From contig CAZVON010000001.1 of the NCBI GenBank assembly GCA_964628435.1, positions 41,558 to 105,557 of the forward strand: a stretch of 64,000 bases of DNA. The letters run 5' to 3'. This document shows positions 9,579-18,589 of this stretch, piece by piece (the first letter of the stretch is position 1; each line of letters opens with the position of its first letter). This DNA is from CAZVON01 sp964628435 (GTDB lineage: Bacteria; Patescibacteriota; Microgenomatia; Levybacterales; UBA12049). The position numbers were made by a program, and so were the translations under genes. The notes beneath the pieces were generated by a model. It was given only the letters and a program-made list of their open reading frames with translations, searched no databases and had not been told where the DNA came from.

Positions 9579-10399
9579 AAAGGATTACCGTTTTTTTCTT
9601 TGTACCACTGGAACCCAAGTATAGCACAGGAGACAAGAATAATACCTGTTCCTAATCCAATGAAGATTTTCGGAAGATAATTTGTTGACTCTTGTTTATT
9701 CGAAGCTAACGCCACAGATACCGTTGGTGTTTTTTTTGGTTTTACTGTAATAGTTGTACTTTCTCCTAATACGTTTGTTGAGTCTTTTTGAGTTGGCGTT
9801 ACTTTCTTTGTGGGAGTTGGTGTTAAAAGTTTTTGAGTTGGCGTAGGTGTTTTGGTTGGAGTTGACCCCGATTGAATCGGGGTTGGCGTAGGCGTTGGTG
9901 TTTTTGTGGGAGTTGGAGTCCTAGTGGGTGTTGAAGTTGGAGTAGGTACATTAATCGCAATAGTAACTGCATTATTATTCGCTTCACTCGCTGTGTAATT
10001 TCCAGAACTTGTATATCTTCTAACTCTGAGCTTGTATGTCCCTGAACCATCATATTCTGTTGAGGTTGGACTACCCATTCTACCCTGAACACTACCTGTC
10101 CAATCTGTTCCAGATTGAATACTAACAGGAAAATATTGTGTATGATCTGATTCGCTATACCAACTTGCATTATTATATGTCTCACCAAAATAATTTGTTG
10201 TACTCTCTTTATAAAGATCAATCCGCAGATAGTTTGTTCCTGAAGATGCACCAGAAATTGAAACTGTAACTGTGAATGAATCTGATGAGATAGAACTAGG
10301 AACATCTGTCACTGTCGTAGTAACAGCTTCTACAGGAGGACTAGCAAAAAGAAACAATATCATTGTCCCTATTAGAAGGAACAATTTTGAGTTTTGCAT
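9575..10399 (-). CDS. Secreted, C-terminally anchored protein with Thr-Pro-rich stalk
   Basis: The 274-aa protein has a signal peptide (LFLLIGTMILFLFASPPVEA), a beta-rich domain of about 130 residues (VTDVPSSISSDSFTVTVSIS onward), then a long TPTPT-type low-complexity stalk (about residues 150-205, coded by a GGTGTTGG-like DNA repeat at about 9790-9950). NVLGES follows, then a C-terminal TM (about 243-263) with a short Lys-rich cytosolic tail. It looks like a wall- or surface-exposed protein lifted by a stalk. It follows the M23 peptidase gene by 15 nt, so a cell-envelope role is likely; no family recognised. Confidence 0.8.
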   Translation of the reverse strand: MQNSKLFLLIGTMILFLFASPPVEAVTTTVTDVPSSISSDSFTVTVSISGASSGTNYLRIDLYKESTTNYFGETYNNASWYSESDHTQYFPVSIQSGTDWTGSVQGRMGSPTSTEYDGSGTYKLRVRRYTSSGNYTASEANNNAVTIAINVPTPTSTPTRTPTPTKTPTPTPTPIQSGSTPTKTPTPTQKLLTPTPTKKVTPTQKDSTNVLGESTTITVKPKKTPTVSVALASNKQESTNYLPKIFIGLGTGIILVSCAILGFQWYKEKNGNPL

Positions 10400-10414
10400 T
10401 TTGAGATTTTAGTT

Positions 10415-11632
10415 TTATCTCACGTGCCAATACCAGGAAATAATATTATCTCCATGATCGATCGCAACATAATTCATTGCTGCGCCAGCACAGGAAGTAG
10501 TTCCTTTATAAAGGGTACCGTCTTTAGGAGCTTTAATAAGCGCAGATGAATCAGATTCCATATCTATACCAGAATGAATTCCTGTTGGATAAAATGAGCG
10601 CGCATATCCATGACTGCCAAATCCTTGGTTAATTTTAACGGTATCAGAAAGGGGCCAGTTCCAACTACCCCGAGGACTTATAGTTCCATAATATCCATAG
10701 TGTTCTGGACCGTAGCTATATATAAAAGATACACCCGATCTTAAAAATCCGCTTGGATCTTCTGGAGCACCATTTCTTCGAACTTCAAAATGTAAATGAG
10801 GGCCAGTCGAACAATACGGCGCACCTGAGTTTCCAACAACTGCGATTGTTTCTCCTTCTTTAATCGGAGTACCATCTTTTAATTGAAGCGTACTAATAAC
10901 CCCTTCAATTGCAGCTCGTTCTGCACGTGCTTTATTCAATAGATCTTGATACCTTTTTTCATCGTTTCTGGTTATTTCTAATAACTGCTGTTTACTTTGT
11001 TTTTCTTGACCAAGTTGAGCTGTATAGGCAACCAGCTCTTTTTTTAGCTTCTCTACTTTTTCTTTCTTATCTTCAAATATATCTTTCTGGTTCGCGTAGT
11101 CAATCTTTGCTTGCTGTGTTTGGTAAATCATTTTTTTATCGTGTGTCTGGGCAATGCGAAGATAGTTAAGTCGAACAAAAAAATCAGAAACACCACTAGT
11201 AGAAATAAGCATCTCCAAAGGCGCAACGCTTCCTACTTCATAAGTTGCAATGATACGATTAATGAGCACAGTAGTTAATTGGGAAAGCGAATGCTCTAAG
11301 TTATAAATTTTTTTGCTGGTGGTTCCAATATCCGCTGTTAATTCAGCAATTTCTTGCTCTGTTGCATTGATACGCAGTTGCGTTAGGCGAATTTGATTAT
11401 CCATTACAGCAATTTGTGAAGAGAGAGTTTTATCTTGACTGAGAAGCTCTGCGACTTTTTGTTCTAAATCTTTAATTTCTTTTTTCTTATTTTCAAGTTG
11501 TTCGGAAACTTGATTAGGAGTTGGTGTTGGGGTCGGATCTTCTGCGAAACCTCTCTGCGCAACAACAAAACTAAAGAGTAAAACAACTATAAAAGTTTTT
11601 AACAAAATAAATCTTTTGATATTCCATATCAT
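10415..11632 (-). CDS. FtsEX-associated coiled-coil M23 peptidase with circularly permuted catalytic domain
   Basis: The 405-aa protein has a signal segment (about residues 8-28), a TPTPTP linker, a long coiled coil (about 40-250), then a LytM/M23 domain. Its catalytic motifs are in inverted order. The half with GETIAVVGNSG and GPHLHFEVRRNG (HLH at 279-281) comes first. The half with NWPLS, NQGFG, HSGID (His353, Asp357) and SWYWH (His403) comes last, and the protein ends two residues after that His. All Zn-ligand and catalytic His positions are present. EnvC/PcsB-type partners of FtsEX have the same coiled coil but unpermuted LytM. It follows ftsX by 12 nt, so it is the probable FtsEX-controlled peptidoglycan hydrolase. 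Confidence 0.88.
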   Translation of the reverse strand: MIWNIKRFILLKTFIVVLLFSFVVAQRGFAEDPTPTPTPNQVSEQLENKKKEIKDLEQKVAELLSQDKTLSSQIAVMDNQIRLTQLRINATEQEIAELTADIGTTSKKIYNLEHSLSQLTTVLINRIIATYEVGSVAPLEMLISTSGVSDFFVRLNYLRIAQTHDKKMIYQTQQAKIDYANQKDIFEDKKEKVEKLKKELVAYTAQLGQEKQSKQQLLEITRNDEKRYQDLLNKARAERAAIEGVISTLQLKDGTPIKEGETIAVVGNSGAPYCSTGPHLHFEVRRNGAPEDPSGFLRSGVSFIYSYGPEHYGYYGTISPRGSWNWPLSDTVKINQGFGSHGYARSFYPTGIHSGIDMESDSSALIKAPKDGTLYKGTTSCAGAAMNYVAIDHGDNIISWYWHVR

Positions 11633-11644
11633 ATATCATATCTA

Positions 11645-12517
11645 CTATTTTTTAAGGTAGCGCAAAACCGCCAGCGAACTTGCAAAAATTCCCAGTACAA
11701 CTGCTAACGCCAATTCTACCGCAAGCAATGCGACTAGATATATAGGAGAAATCGGAAAGACAGGAATACCTCTTAAAAAATACGATAGATACGGAGTCGC
11801 ATACCATAATGTTCCCATGGTAACAAGCCAACCAACCAGTGCCCCAATTATTCCATAGAGAATGCCCTCTAACAAAAACGGCCAGCGGATATACCAACTG
11901 GTTGCTCCCAGCAGCCTCATTACCTCTATTTCGTCTTTTTTTTGAGAAATTTTAATTCCAATAATAATTACCATTATAAATATAGAATCGATAGCAAGAA
12001 CAGCAATAAGCACTATACCTATTTTACGCAAAGCATCAGTCCAGGATTTGAGTGTTGAGATAATATCTTTTTGGTATACAACTTTTTGCACATACGAAGA
12101 GTTTTTTAGCGTATCAGCAATACCTGATAAATCTTCTATATTAAGTGCAGACACTTCTAAAGAAGCAGGCAGAATATCAGCCGTTACTAAATCTAGTAAT
12201 AAAGGATCGTCGTCTTTATTTTGCTGCTTATAAATTTGTAGTGCTTCTTGTTTGGAGACAAAGCGTGTTTTTGCCACTTTCCCAGTCATTTTCACTTGCT
12301 CTCTTAACGCGCTGATGTTTTCTTGGGTCGCTTCGTTTTTAAAAAACGCAGTTACTTGCGGAACCGACTCAAAATGGGCGATGGTATTTGAAGATACAAA
12401 AATAATAATAGAAAAAATCGAAACAACAATAAATGTTTGCGTAATAATTAAAATTGCGGCAACTACCTGATAAGGAGAACGTCTAATGTGATTTTTTGTT
12501 GTTTTAAGAACTCCCAT
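11645..12517 (-). CDS. ftsX: Cell division protein FtsX
   Basis: The ATG at 12517 (MGVLKTTKNHIRRSPYQVV) is preferred over a GTG at 12538; it overlaps the ftsE stop by 14 nt. The protein of about 290 aa has one N-terminal TM, an extracytoplasmic domain of about 110 aa (FESVPQVTAFFKNEATQ onward), and three C-terminal TMs with the cytosolic EVMRLLGATSWYIRWPFLLEG segment typical of FtsX. It should form the ABC-like FtsEX complex that activates an envelope hydrolase, here the following M23 gene. Confidence 0.94.
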   Translation of the reverse strand: MGVLKTTKNHIRRSPYQVVAAILIITQTFIVVSIFSIIIFVSSNTIAHFESVPQVTAFFKNEATQENISALREQVKMTGKVAKTRFVSKQEALQIYKQQNKDDDPLLLDLVTADILPASLEVSALNIEDLSGIADTLKNSSYVQKVVYQKDIISTLKSWTDALRKIGIVLIAVLAIDSIFIMVIIIGIKISQKKDEIEVMRLLGATSWYIRWPFLLEGILYGIIGALVGWLVTMGTLWYATPYLSYFLRGIPVFPISPIYLVALLAVELALAVVLGIFASSLAVLRYLKK

Positions 12518-13187
12518 ATTTCCCTTTTTTCTGATCACGCACTAACTTTCCTTTTTCCAATGCTACGACTCTTTTCGCAAGAGTGTCAACAATTTCAACG
12601 TTATGAGTAGCCATAATAACGGTTGTTCCTTTTTGATTGATTTCAGAAAGTAGTCTAACGATTTCTTTACTGGTAACTGGATCTAAATTTCCAGTTGGTT
12701 CATCTGCTAATAAAACCTCTGGGGCAAGCACAAGCGCGCGCGCAATGGCAGTTCTTTGTAATTCTCCTCCAGAAAGCTGAATAGGAAATTTATACATATG
12801 CTCTACTATACCAACCTGTGATAATACTTCTTCCGCACGTTTTCTTGCAGTTCTTGAATCAATACGAGCCACCTCAAGTGGTAACATGACATTTTCCAAA
12901 ATGGTACGGTCAATTAGTAACTTTAAGCTTTGAAAAACCATACCTATTTTTTTTCTCAAATGTGGAATTTTACTATGAGGAAGTTTAACAATATCCCATT
13001 CACCAATAAGAATGCTCCCTTTTGTTGGAAGCATATCTCTGATAAGAAGCCGTAATAACGTTGTTTTTCCTGATCCAGAAGAACAGACAATAAAAACAAA
13101 CTCTCCTTTTTCAATAGAAAGAGTCACATCTGAAAGCGCAAGGCTTCCACTGGGAAAGGATTTAAACAAGTTTTGAATTCTAATCAT
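12504..13187 (-). CDS. ftsE: Cell division ATP-binding protein FtsE
   Basis: The 227-aa ABC ATPase has the signature LSGGELQRTAIARAL, Walker B VLLADEPTGNLD and H-loop MATHN. The Walker A reads CSSGSGKTT, where FtsE usually has GPSGAGKST; the essential GKT is intact, so activity is likely. It overlaps ftsX, and ftsE-ftsX-M23 form one transcription unit. Confidence 0.94.
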   Translation of the reverse strand: MIRIQNLFKSFPSGSLALSDVTLSIEKGEFVFIVCSSGSGKTTLLRLLIRDMLPTKGSILIGEWDIVKLPHSKIPHLRKKIGMVFQSLKLLIDRTILENVMLPLEVARIDSRTARKRAEEVLSQVGIVEHMYKFPIQLSGGELQRTAIARALVLAPEVLLADEPTGNLDPVTSKEIVRLLSEINQKGTTVIMATHNVEIVDTLAKRVVALEKGKLVRDQKKGKYGSS

Positions 13188-13240
13188 AGCAACATGTATA
13201 AGATTTTGTAGATGTTACTTAACGAAGTAAGAAATACTTT

Positions 13241-13708
13241 TTATTCCAGAACTTCAACTCTTCCTACATCCATGAGCCAACCCACTTTTTGCGCTTTTTG
13301 AGTCTCTCCCCAAATTTTCACTTTTCTATTGAGAAACTTTGACAAATCTACCGTTGAAGAAGTAAGATACACATTTTGGCTTTCTCCCCCAGGTCGAACT
13401 AAATGGAATTGTCCTTCGTCTTCGAAGCCACCTTCTTTGATAACTCCTTCTGTTGAATCTTTAAATGTTTTTAAATCATCTGAGCCAACAATAGTTCCTT
13501 TTGTTATGGAAGTCTCATTACTATTATTGGTCGATCCGACCTCAATCCCTCTCAATGCTGCTTGATTCTGTGCCAACAGATACCCAGTAGCAACTCCAAG
13601 AAGCACAACTAAAATAAAGATCATAATAACTTTACTAGAAAATAACGACGTTGAGTTTTGTTTTGTAAAAGTCCGAAGTAAGCTTTGATCCGTATTTTCT
13701 TTATCCAT
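13241..13708 (-). CDS. Membrane-anchored extracytoplasmic protein, unknown
   Basis: This 155-aa protein has one TM near residues 28-47 (VIMIFILVVLLGVATGYLLA), a Ser/Thr/Asn-rich linker and a C-terminal domain of about 80 aa (FHLVRPGGESQNVYLTSS to DVGRVEVLE) with alternating beta-strand character that could be an OB-like fold. A good Shine-Dalgarno (AGGAGG, 14 nt before the ATG) and an extended -10 (TGG-TATACT) upstream suggest its own promoter. Located 53 nt upstream of ftsE. No family recognised. Confidence 0.7.
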   Translation of the reverse strand: MDKENTDQSLLRTFTKQNSTSLFSSKVIMIFILVVLLGVATGYLLAQNQAALRGIEVGSTNNSNETSITKGTIVGSDDLKTFKDSTEGVIKEGGFEDEGQFHLVRPGGESQNVYLTSSTVDLSKFLNRKVKIWGETQKAQKVGWLMDVGRVEVLE

Positions 13709-13792
13709 AATTTAGTAGTAACCTCCTGTTATCAACAGTATACCACTACTTAGTAAAACATACATTAAGCGTTTTGACAACCCTTTCTATTT

Positions 13793-14895
13793 TCAAGACA
13801 ACAACCTGAGCTCTTCCTGGATAAATTCATCAATTTCTCCATTTAAANNNNNNNNNNATGATCGGCAATTACTTTAAAAGCAACATCATCTTGGTCATTA
13901 ACTAAATATTTTTTACCAGAAACTTTTTCAACTTCTTCTATGATTGGAATAAATAAATCCGTTTCATAATTAGTACGAACATCCTTAACTAAATGATAGG
14001 GGTGAAGAACATATGACCGAATTTGGTTTCCCCATCCTGGCGTTTTATAGCTGCCTTTTAACGCTTGTTCTTGTCTTTTTCGCTCTTCTTCTTTTAAAAG
14101 AAGAATCTTTGCTTGCAAGATTTTTAGCGCATACTCCCGATTCTGTCCTTGGTATCTTTCTGACTGTGCGGTAACTACAATACCAGTTGGTTTATGACGA
14201 AGTCGTACCGCAGTTGAAACCTTCTGAACGTTTTGCCCGCCATGAGAACTCGCCCGATAAAATTCCCATTCTAGATCATCTTCCTTTATCTCTGCTTCTG
14301 TACTTTCTTCAACTAATGGAAGGACCTCTACAAGCGCGAATGATGTCTGGCGCAGATTATCCGCGTTAAATGGAGACAAACGAACAAGCCGATGTACACC
14401 TGCTTCTCCCTTTAAATAACCATATGCGTAAATACCTTCGACTGCGAGGGTGATACTTTTTATGCCAGCTTCTTCTCCGTACGTTTGATCAATAATTTCG
14501 TGCGTAAATCCTTTTTTTTCAAAATACCGCGTATACATTCGAAAAAGCATTTGAGCCCAATCCATTGCTTCAACACCTCCTTGTCCAGCATGAATTGACA
14601 CAATTGCGTAATTCTTGTCGTATGAACCTGATAAATAAAGAATATTTTCAAGTTTTTTGATGAGTTTTTCCGCTTTTTTAATGTCTCCTTGTTCTAAACA
14701 CTGCTGTAACGACTGTACTTCTTCAATTTCTTTCTGCAGATTTGATAATTGTTTCATTTTAATTGCTGCTTGTTGGTGATCTTGCCAAAACTCTGGTTTG
14801 CTAGCTTCTGCTTCTAACAATCTTACTTGTTTCCTTTTATCATCAAGTTGTAGCTTTTCGAAAATCTTTTGAGACCGTTCGTGCAAAGAATCCAT
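13793..14895 (-). CDS. prfB: Peptide chain release factor 2 (interrupted by N gap; C-terminal insertion)
   Basis: RF2 is recognised by SPFNADN (UGA/UAA specificity loop) and [17 protein letters not shown] with the catalytic GGQ. It starts at [19 protein letters not shown] with no in-frame UGA, so the common programmed +1 frameshift is absent. After the N gap 13848-13857 the frame resumes as [17 protein letters not shown] and stops at 13793; a true gap of 5 or 8 nt restores the frame. Between VRTNYETDL and LNGEIDEF is an insertion of about 35 residues not expected in RF2 ([17 protein letters not shown] region). Confidence 0.92.
13848..13857. other. Assembly gap (10 N) inside prfB
   Basis: Placeholder gap near the prfB 3' end. 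Frames on both sides need a true length of 2, 5 or 8 nt, so it is not 10. Confidence 0.95.
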
Positions 14896-14898
14896 AGA

Positions 14899-16164
14899 TT
14901 ATTTTAATAAAAACGTACTGAGTAGTATCAATGACGCAGCAGTCATTATACCAATTGTTATAAGTGCAAGAATATTGCTCCCAACAGAGTTCACTCGCTC
15001 GCCCATAATCGTTTTGTTGTTTGAGATTAAAAAGATAATTATAAGAAGTGGAGGAGCGATTATACCATTTATCACCGCTGTATAATAGAGCATAACCATA
15101 GGATCAATCCCAATAAAATTAATAAGCAGTCCCACTAATGTAGCAATGGTAATTGCTCCATAAAATCCGTGCGCCCTTTCCAGTTTGCGATAAAGACCTG
15201 CTTTCCATCCAAAAGATTCTGAAATCGCGTAAGATGCAGACCCTGCTAGTATTGGCACTGTAAGCATACCTGTACCTATAATCCCAAGAGCAAATAATAA
15301 AAATGCAAAATCACCTGCTAGGGGTCTCAAAGCTAACGCAGCTTCTTGCGCATTCTGAATCGAATGAATGCCACTGGGAAAAAGTGTCGCGCCTGTTGTT
15401 ATTATAATGAAGAACATGACAATGTTAGAAAAAAACATTCCAATGATTGTATCAAATCGTAATCTTGAAATGTCTTTTGGAGTGATTTTTGGCACGCCAG
15501 CACCCATGGCTCGTAGTTTGTGATGGGCTATTTCTTCTTCTACTTCTTCTGATGCTTGCCAAAAATATAAATATGGAGAAATTGTGGTTCCTAAAATTGC
15601 AACGATATTTAAAATGTATGTTTGACTCAGTTGAACATGTGGTACTACTGTAGCAATAAAAACACGAGTCCAATCAACGTGTGAAATTAACGCGGTCAGA
15701 ATATACGAAAAAAGAGCAAGAGTTAAGTATTTTAAATATTTCGAATATGCTTTATACGCTACAAAAATTTCAAGAAGGAGTGTTAATGCTACCATTGCGA
15801 TGAGTAAGAAAATAAAAGGAATCCCTACTATAAGCCCAGCAGCAGCAGCCATTGCTCCCAAGTCAGCCCCAATATTGATAGTATTTGTAATAAACAGAAG
15901 AAAAACCGATAGATATAAAATCTTTTTTGAATAGTATTGTTTTATTACTCCTGTTAATCCTTTTCCAGTGACTAGCCCTATTCTTCCTGACATTTCTTGT
16001 ACCGAAATCATCAGCGGTGTGGTAAAAAATGACGTCCACAGTTGCGCAAAACCAAATAGTGCTCCTGTTTGAGAGTAAGTAACAATACCAGAAGGATCAT
16101 CGTCTGAGGCACCAGTGATAAAACCAGGACCTAACAGAGAGATAATCTTTTTTATACGCTTCAT
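14899..16164 (-). CDS. NRAMP-family divalent metal transporter, atypical metal site
   Basis: The 421-aa polytopic membrane protein (about 11 TMs) starts GPGFITGASDDDPSGIVTYSQTG, corresponding to NRAMP TM1. The usual DPGN motif is DPSG here. The TM6 motif, usually MPHN with a metal-binding Met, reads TTISPYLYFWQASEE, so the Met is absent. Those replacements are reminiscent of NRAMP-related Mg2+/Mn2+ transporters rather than Fe/Mn NRAMPs; the substrate is inferred only. It lies 3 nt downstream of a small TM protein gene and 3 nt upstream of prfB. Confidence 0.88.
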   Translation of the reverse strand: MKRIKKIISLLGPGFITGASDDDPSGIVTYSQTGALFGFAQLWTSFFTTPLMISVQEMSGRIGLVTGKGLTGVIKQYYSKKILYLSVFLLFITNTINIGADLGAMAAAAGLIVGIPFIFLLIAMVALTLLLEIFVAYKAYSKYLKYLTLALFSYILTALISHVDWTRVFIATVVPHVQLSQTYILNIVAILGTTISPYLYFWQASEEVEEEIAHHKLRAMGAGVPKITPKDISRLRFDTIIGMFFSNIVMFFIIITTGATLFPSGIHSIQNAQEAALALRPLAGDFAFLLFALGIIGTGMLTVPILAGSASYAISESFGWKAGLYRKLERAHGFYGAITIATLVGLLINFIGIDPMVMLYYTAVINGIIAPPLLIIIFLISNNKTIMGERVNSVGSNILALITIGIMTAASLILLSTFLLK

Positions 16165-16595
16165 AGACTTTTACACAAATTTTCACACATTTCCCTTGCT
16201 TGGTTTGTTGGGTATTGCTGAAGATTTCTTAAATCTTGGATGATCCTCTGAACCTGTGGAGACGACGACGCAACATCCGAAGGACTTAAATTGACTATCT
16301 GTTGGCGAATCGTTTCGATTCGCTGCTCAACAGTTTCTTTAACATTTTGCACAGACGGAAGAGATACTTGCTGTCTTTCTTTAGAGTAATTGGATTCTTT
16401 TTCTTGTGTATCACTTTCTCCTAATACACCTTGTGTGTCTTGTTTTATTATTTGGCCTGTATCCTGTTTAGGGTTTGACTGATCGTAAAAATAATTTTTT
16501 GCTGCTAAACCCCCTCCGACTACTGTACCAATTGCTGCTATACCAATAATAATCTTTTTTATGTTCCACGTTTCTTCAACTGGTCCTAGATCCAT
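16161..16595 (-). CDS. Small membrane-anchored protein with VLGES motif
   Basis: This 144-aa protein has an N-terminal TM (about residues 14-32), a polar linker containing QGVLGESDTQ, and an extracytoplasmic helical C-terminal half rich in Gln, Ile and Ser (VKETVEQRIETIRQQIVNLS) ending with CENLCKSL. It overlaps the NRAMP-like gene by 4 nt. No family recognised; the VLGES motif recurs in other exported proteins in this window. Confidence 0.7.
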   Translation of the reverse strand: MDLGPVEETWNIKKIIIGIAAIGTVVGGGLAAKNYFYDQSNPKQDTGQIIKQDTQGVLGESDTQEKESNYSKERQQVSLPSVQNVKETVEQRIETIRQQIVNLSPSDVASSSPQVQRIIQDLRNLQQYPTNQAREMCENLCKSL

Positions 16596-16626
16596 GAAGT
16601 TATTGTAGGCAATTGCGGAAAGATTT

Positions 16627-18519
16627 TCAATGAAGTTTAACTAGCATGAGCACTTTACTCATAATATCTTCCGCGCTGATACCAACATATTTTAAAAGTT
16701 CGTCTTTTGTACCAGAATGAGGAATTTGGGAAACAGCCATTTTGTAAATTTGTGCTTTGCTGCTGGCCAAAGCTGACTGAACAAAATCGCCTAACCCCCC
16801 ATGATCATAATGATCTTCTACAGTAATAACGACATTTTTCTGTGTTTTCTTCACACAATCTTCAAGTGTTTTTTTATCAATTGGTTTAATAGAATAACAA
16901 TCAACTATTCTTACCAGGACACCTTTCTTTTTAAGCTCTTCGTACGCTTTTAATGCTTCGTGAACTGTGATTCCCGCAGCTGCGATACTTAACATGTCAT
17001 TTTGAGTGAAGCGAAGAATCTTTGAACCACCTATTTTAAATTGTTCTTTGACATCATACAAAACTGGTGTTTTTGGCCGTAAAGTCCTCACATAAGAAAT
17101 ACCGCTATGAGCAGCTATCAAAGGCAAAATTTTGGCAGATGATGTCGCATCGCTTGGGTGAAATATTATAGAATCCGCAATTGCGCCAAATAAGGCAAAA
17201 TCTTCAAGTCCCATCTGAGACGCGCCATCTTCTCCAATAGAAACTCCTGCGTGTGAACCAACGAACTTTATATTGGCTTTTGACAAAGCAGCCATGCGAA
17301 TTTGATCAGCAGCTCTTGTAAAAAACGCAGCAACGGTAGAAACAAATGGAATTTTTCCTCGGCTAGAAAGCCCAACAGCTGCTCCAACCATATTCTGTTC
17401 GGCAATAAAGCATTCGACAAATCGATCGGGAAAAACATTTTTAAAATCGTAAGAAAAGGTTGAATTTTTTACATCGCCGTCTAATGCATATACTCGATCA
17501 TCAAGTGTAGCAATGTGAGCAAGCACTTTTCCGTATACTTCCCGAGTGGCAATTTGTTCTCCTTTACTATAATGGAATTGAGGGATAACTACAGTGGAAG
17601 AGTTTTCACCATCGTGCTGCTCTTTCGCACGAGAACGAACACTGGCAAGAGGAAAACTGGCATATAATTTTTGTGGTAATCTTAGCGCAAATTTAAAAGA
17701 GTCATTTACTTGTCCTAATTGTACAATTGCTTTATCCAACTGATCTTTAGGGATCGCTTTTCCATGCCACCCATCCTTTCCTTCTAACAATGAAACTCCC
17801 TTTCCTTTTTGAGTATCTGCAATAATTGCAAAAGGCTTATCTTTCGTCTTTAATGCCTGATCGTACGCTTTTTGAATATCAGAAAAATTATGACCATCTA
17901 TTTCTATGATTCCCCATCCAAAAGCCTCAAATCGTTTGGCATATTCACTTATGTGGTGACCAAACATTGTTTCCTGACTTTGCCCTAACCCATTTATATC
18001 TAGAATGGCGATTAAATTATCAAGTTTATAGTACGATGCAAAATTACAAGCTTCCCATATATTGCCTTCTGCTAGTTCTCCATCACCTAACAATACATAG
18101 GTTTTGTATACCAGATTTTCTTTTTTCCCCGAAAGTGCAATACCAGCACCAATAGAAAGGCCTTGTCCAAGTGCCCCGGTTGCTGCCTCGGTATAGGGAA
18201 ATTCTAATGTTGGATGTCCTTCAAGCCTGCTTGAAAGCTGTCGCAAGGTCTTTAATTCTTCCAATGGAAACGCTCCAGCAACCGCATATAAAGTATAAAG
18301 AAGCGGTGCGGCGTGACCTTTTGAAAAAATGAGCCGATCATTATTGGGGTTTTGTGGGTTTTTAATATCAAATGTATAATACTCATCAAATAAAACGGTC
18401 GCAATGTCTGCCGCAGATAAACAGGAGGAGGGGTGTCCAGAACCCGCCTGCGTTGTTGAAATCAAGCACCATTTTCTTACCAGAGCTGCTTTTCGTTTCA
18501 AGTTTATACTTTTGGTCAC
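16627..18519 (-). CDS. tkt: Transketolase
   Basis: The 630-aa single-chain transketolase has GSGHPSSCLSAADI, the TPP motif GDGELAEGNIWEA ending in DINGLG, and in the second domain IAEQNMVGAAVGLSSRG with the catalytic Glu. GVSIGEDGASQMGLEDFALF follows. The second-domain wording resembles the shorter animal/archaeal-like transketolase branch. It transfers two-carbon ketol units in the non-oxidative pentose phosphate pathway. It is divergent from uppP. Confidence 0.95.
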   Translation of the reverse strand: MTKSINLKRKAALVRKWCLISTTQAGSGHPSSCLSAADIATVLFDEYYTFDIKNPQNPNNDRLIFSKGHAAPLLYTLYAVAGAFPLEELKTLRQLSSRLEGHPTLEFPYTEAATGALGQGLSIGAGIALSGKKENLVYKTYVLLGDGELAEGNIWEACNFASYYKLDNLIAILDINGLGQSQETMFGHHISEYAKRFEAFGWGIIEIDGHNFSDIQKAYDQALKTKDKPFAIIADTQKGKGVSLLEGKDGWHGKAIPKDQLDKAIVQLGQVNDSFKFALRLPQKLYASFPLASVRSRAKEQHDGENSSTVVIPQFHYSKGEQIATREVYGKVLAHIATLDDRVYALDGDVKNSTFSYDFKNVFPDRFVECFIAEQNMVGAAVGLSSRGKIPFVSTVAAFFTRAADQIRMAALSKANIKFVGSHAGVSIGEDGASQMGLEDFALFGAIADSIIFHPSDATSSAKILPLIAAHSGISYVRTLRPKTPVLYDVKEQFKIGGSKILRFTQNDMLSIAAAGITVHEALKAYEELKKKGVLVRIVDCYSIKPIDKKTLEDCVKKTQKNVVITVEDHYDHGGLGDFVQSALASSKAQIYKMAVSQIPHSGTKDELLKYVGISAEDIMSKVLMLVKLH

Positions 18520-18569
18520 GCCATTATTTTAAAGGTATTGAAAAGGTAAAGCAACCACTTCTTTTTTCT

Positions 18570-18578
18570 TGCTATAAT
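18570..18578 (+). promoter_or_regulatory. Extended -10 element (TGC-TATAAT) for uppP
   Basis: TGCTATAAT lies 11 nt upstream of the uppP ATG at 18590, giving a predicted start site only a few bases before the start codon and so a near-leaderless mRNA. No convincing -35 is seen, as expected for an extended -10 promoter. Confidence 0.6.
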
Positions 18579-18589
18579 AATGCAAATAC

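Noticed and set aside
9790..9950. DNA tandem repeat or CRISPR-like array
   Set aside because: The repetitive DNA is explained by codons for the Thr-Pro stalk; no spacer structure.
10415..11632. Permutation of M23 as an assembly artefact
   Set aside because: No N run or frame break lies in the gene, the coiled coil joins directly to the HLH half, and the gene ends with a normal stop and close spacing to its neighbours.
13793..14895. Programmed +1 frameshift in prfB
   Set aside because: No in-frame UGA or slippery CUU UGA site occurs near the start; the ORF is continuous from MDSLHERSQ.
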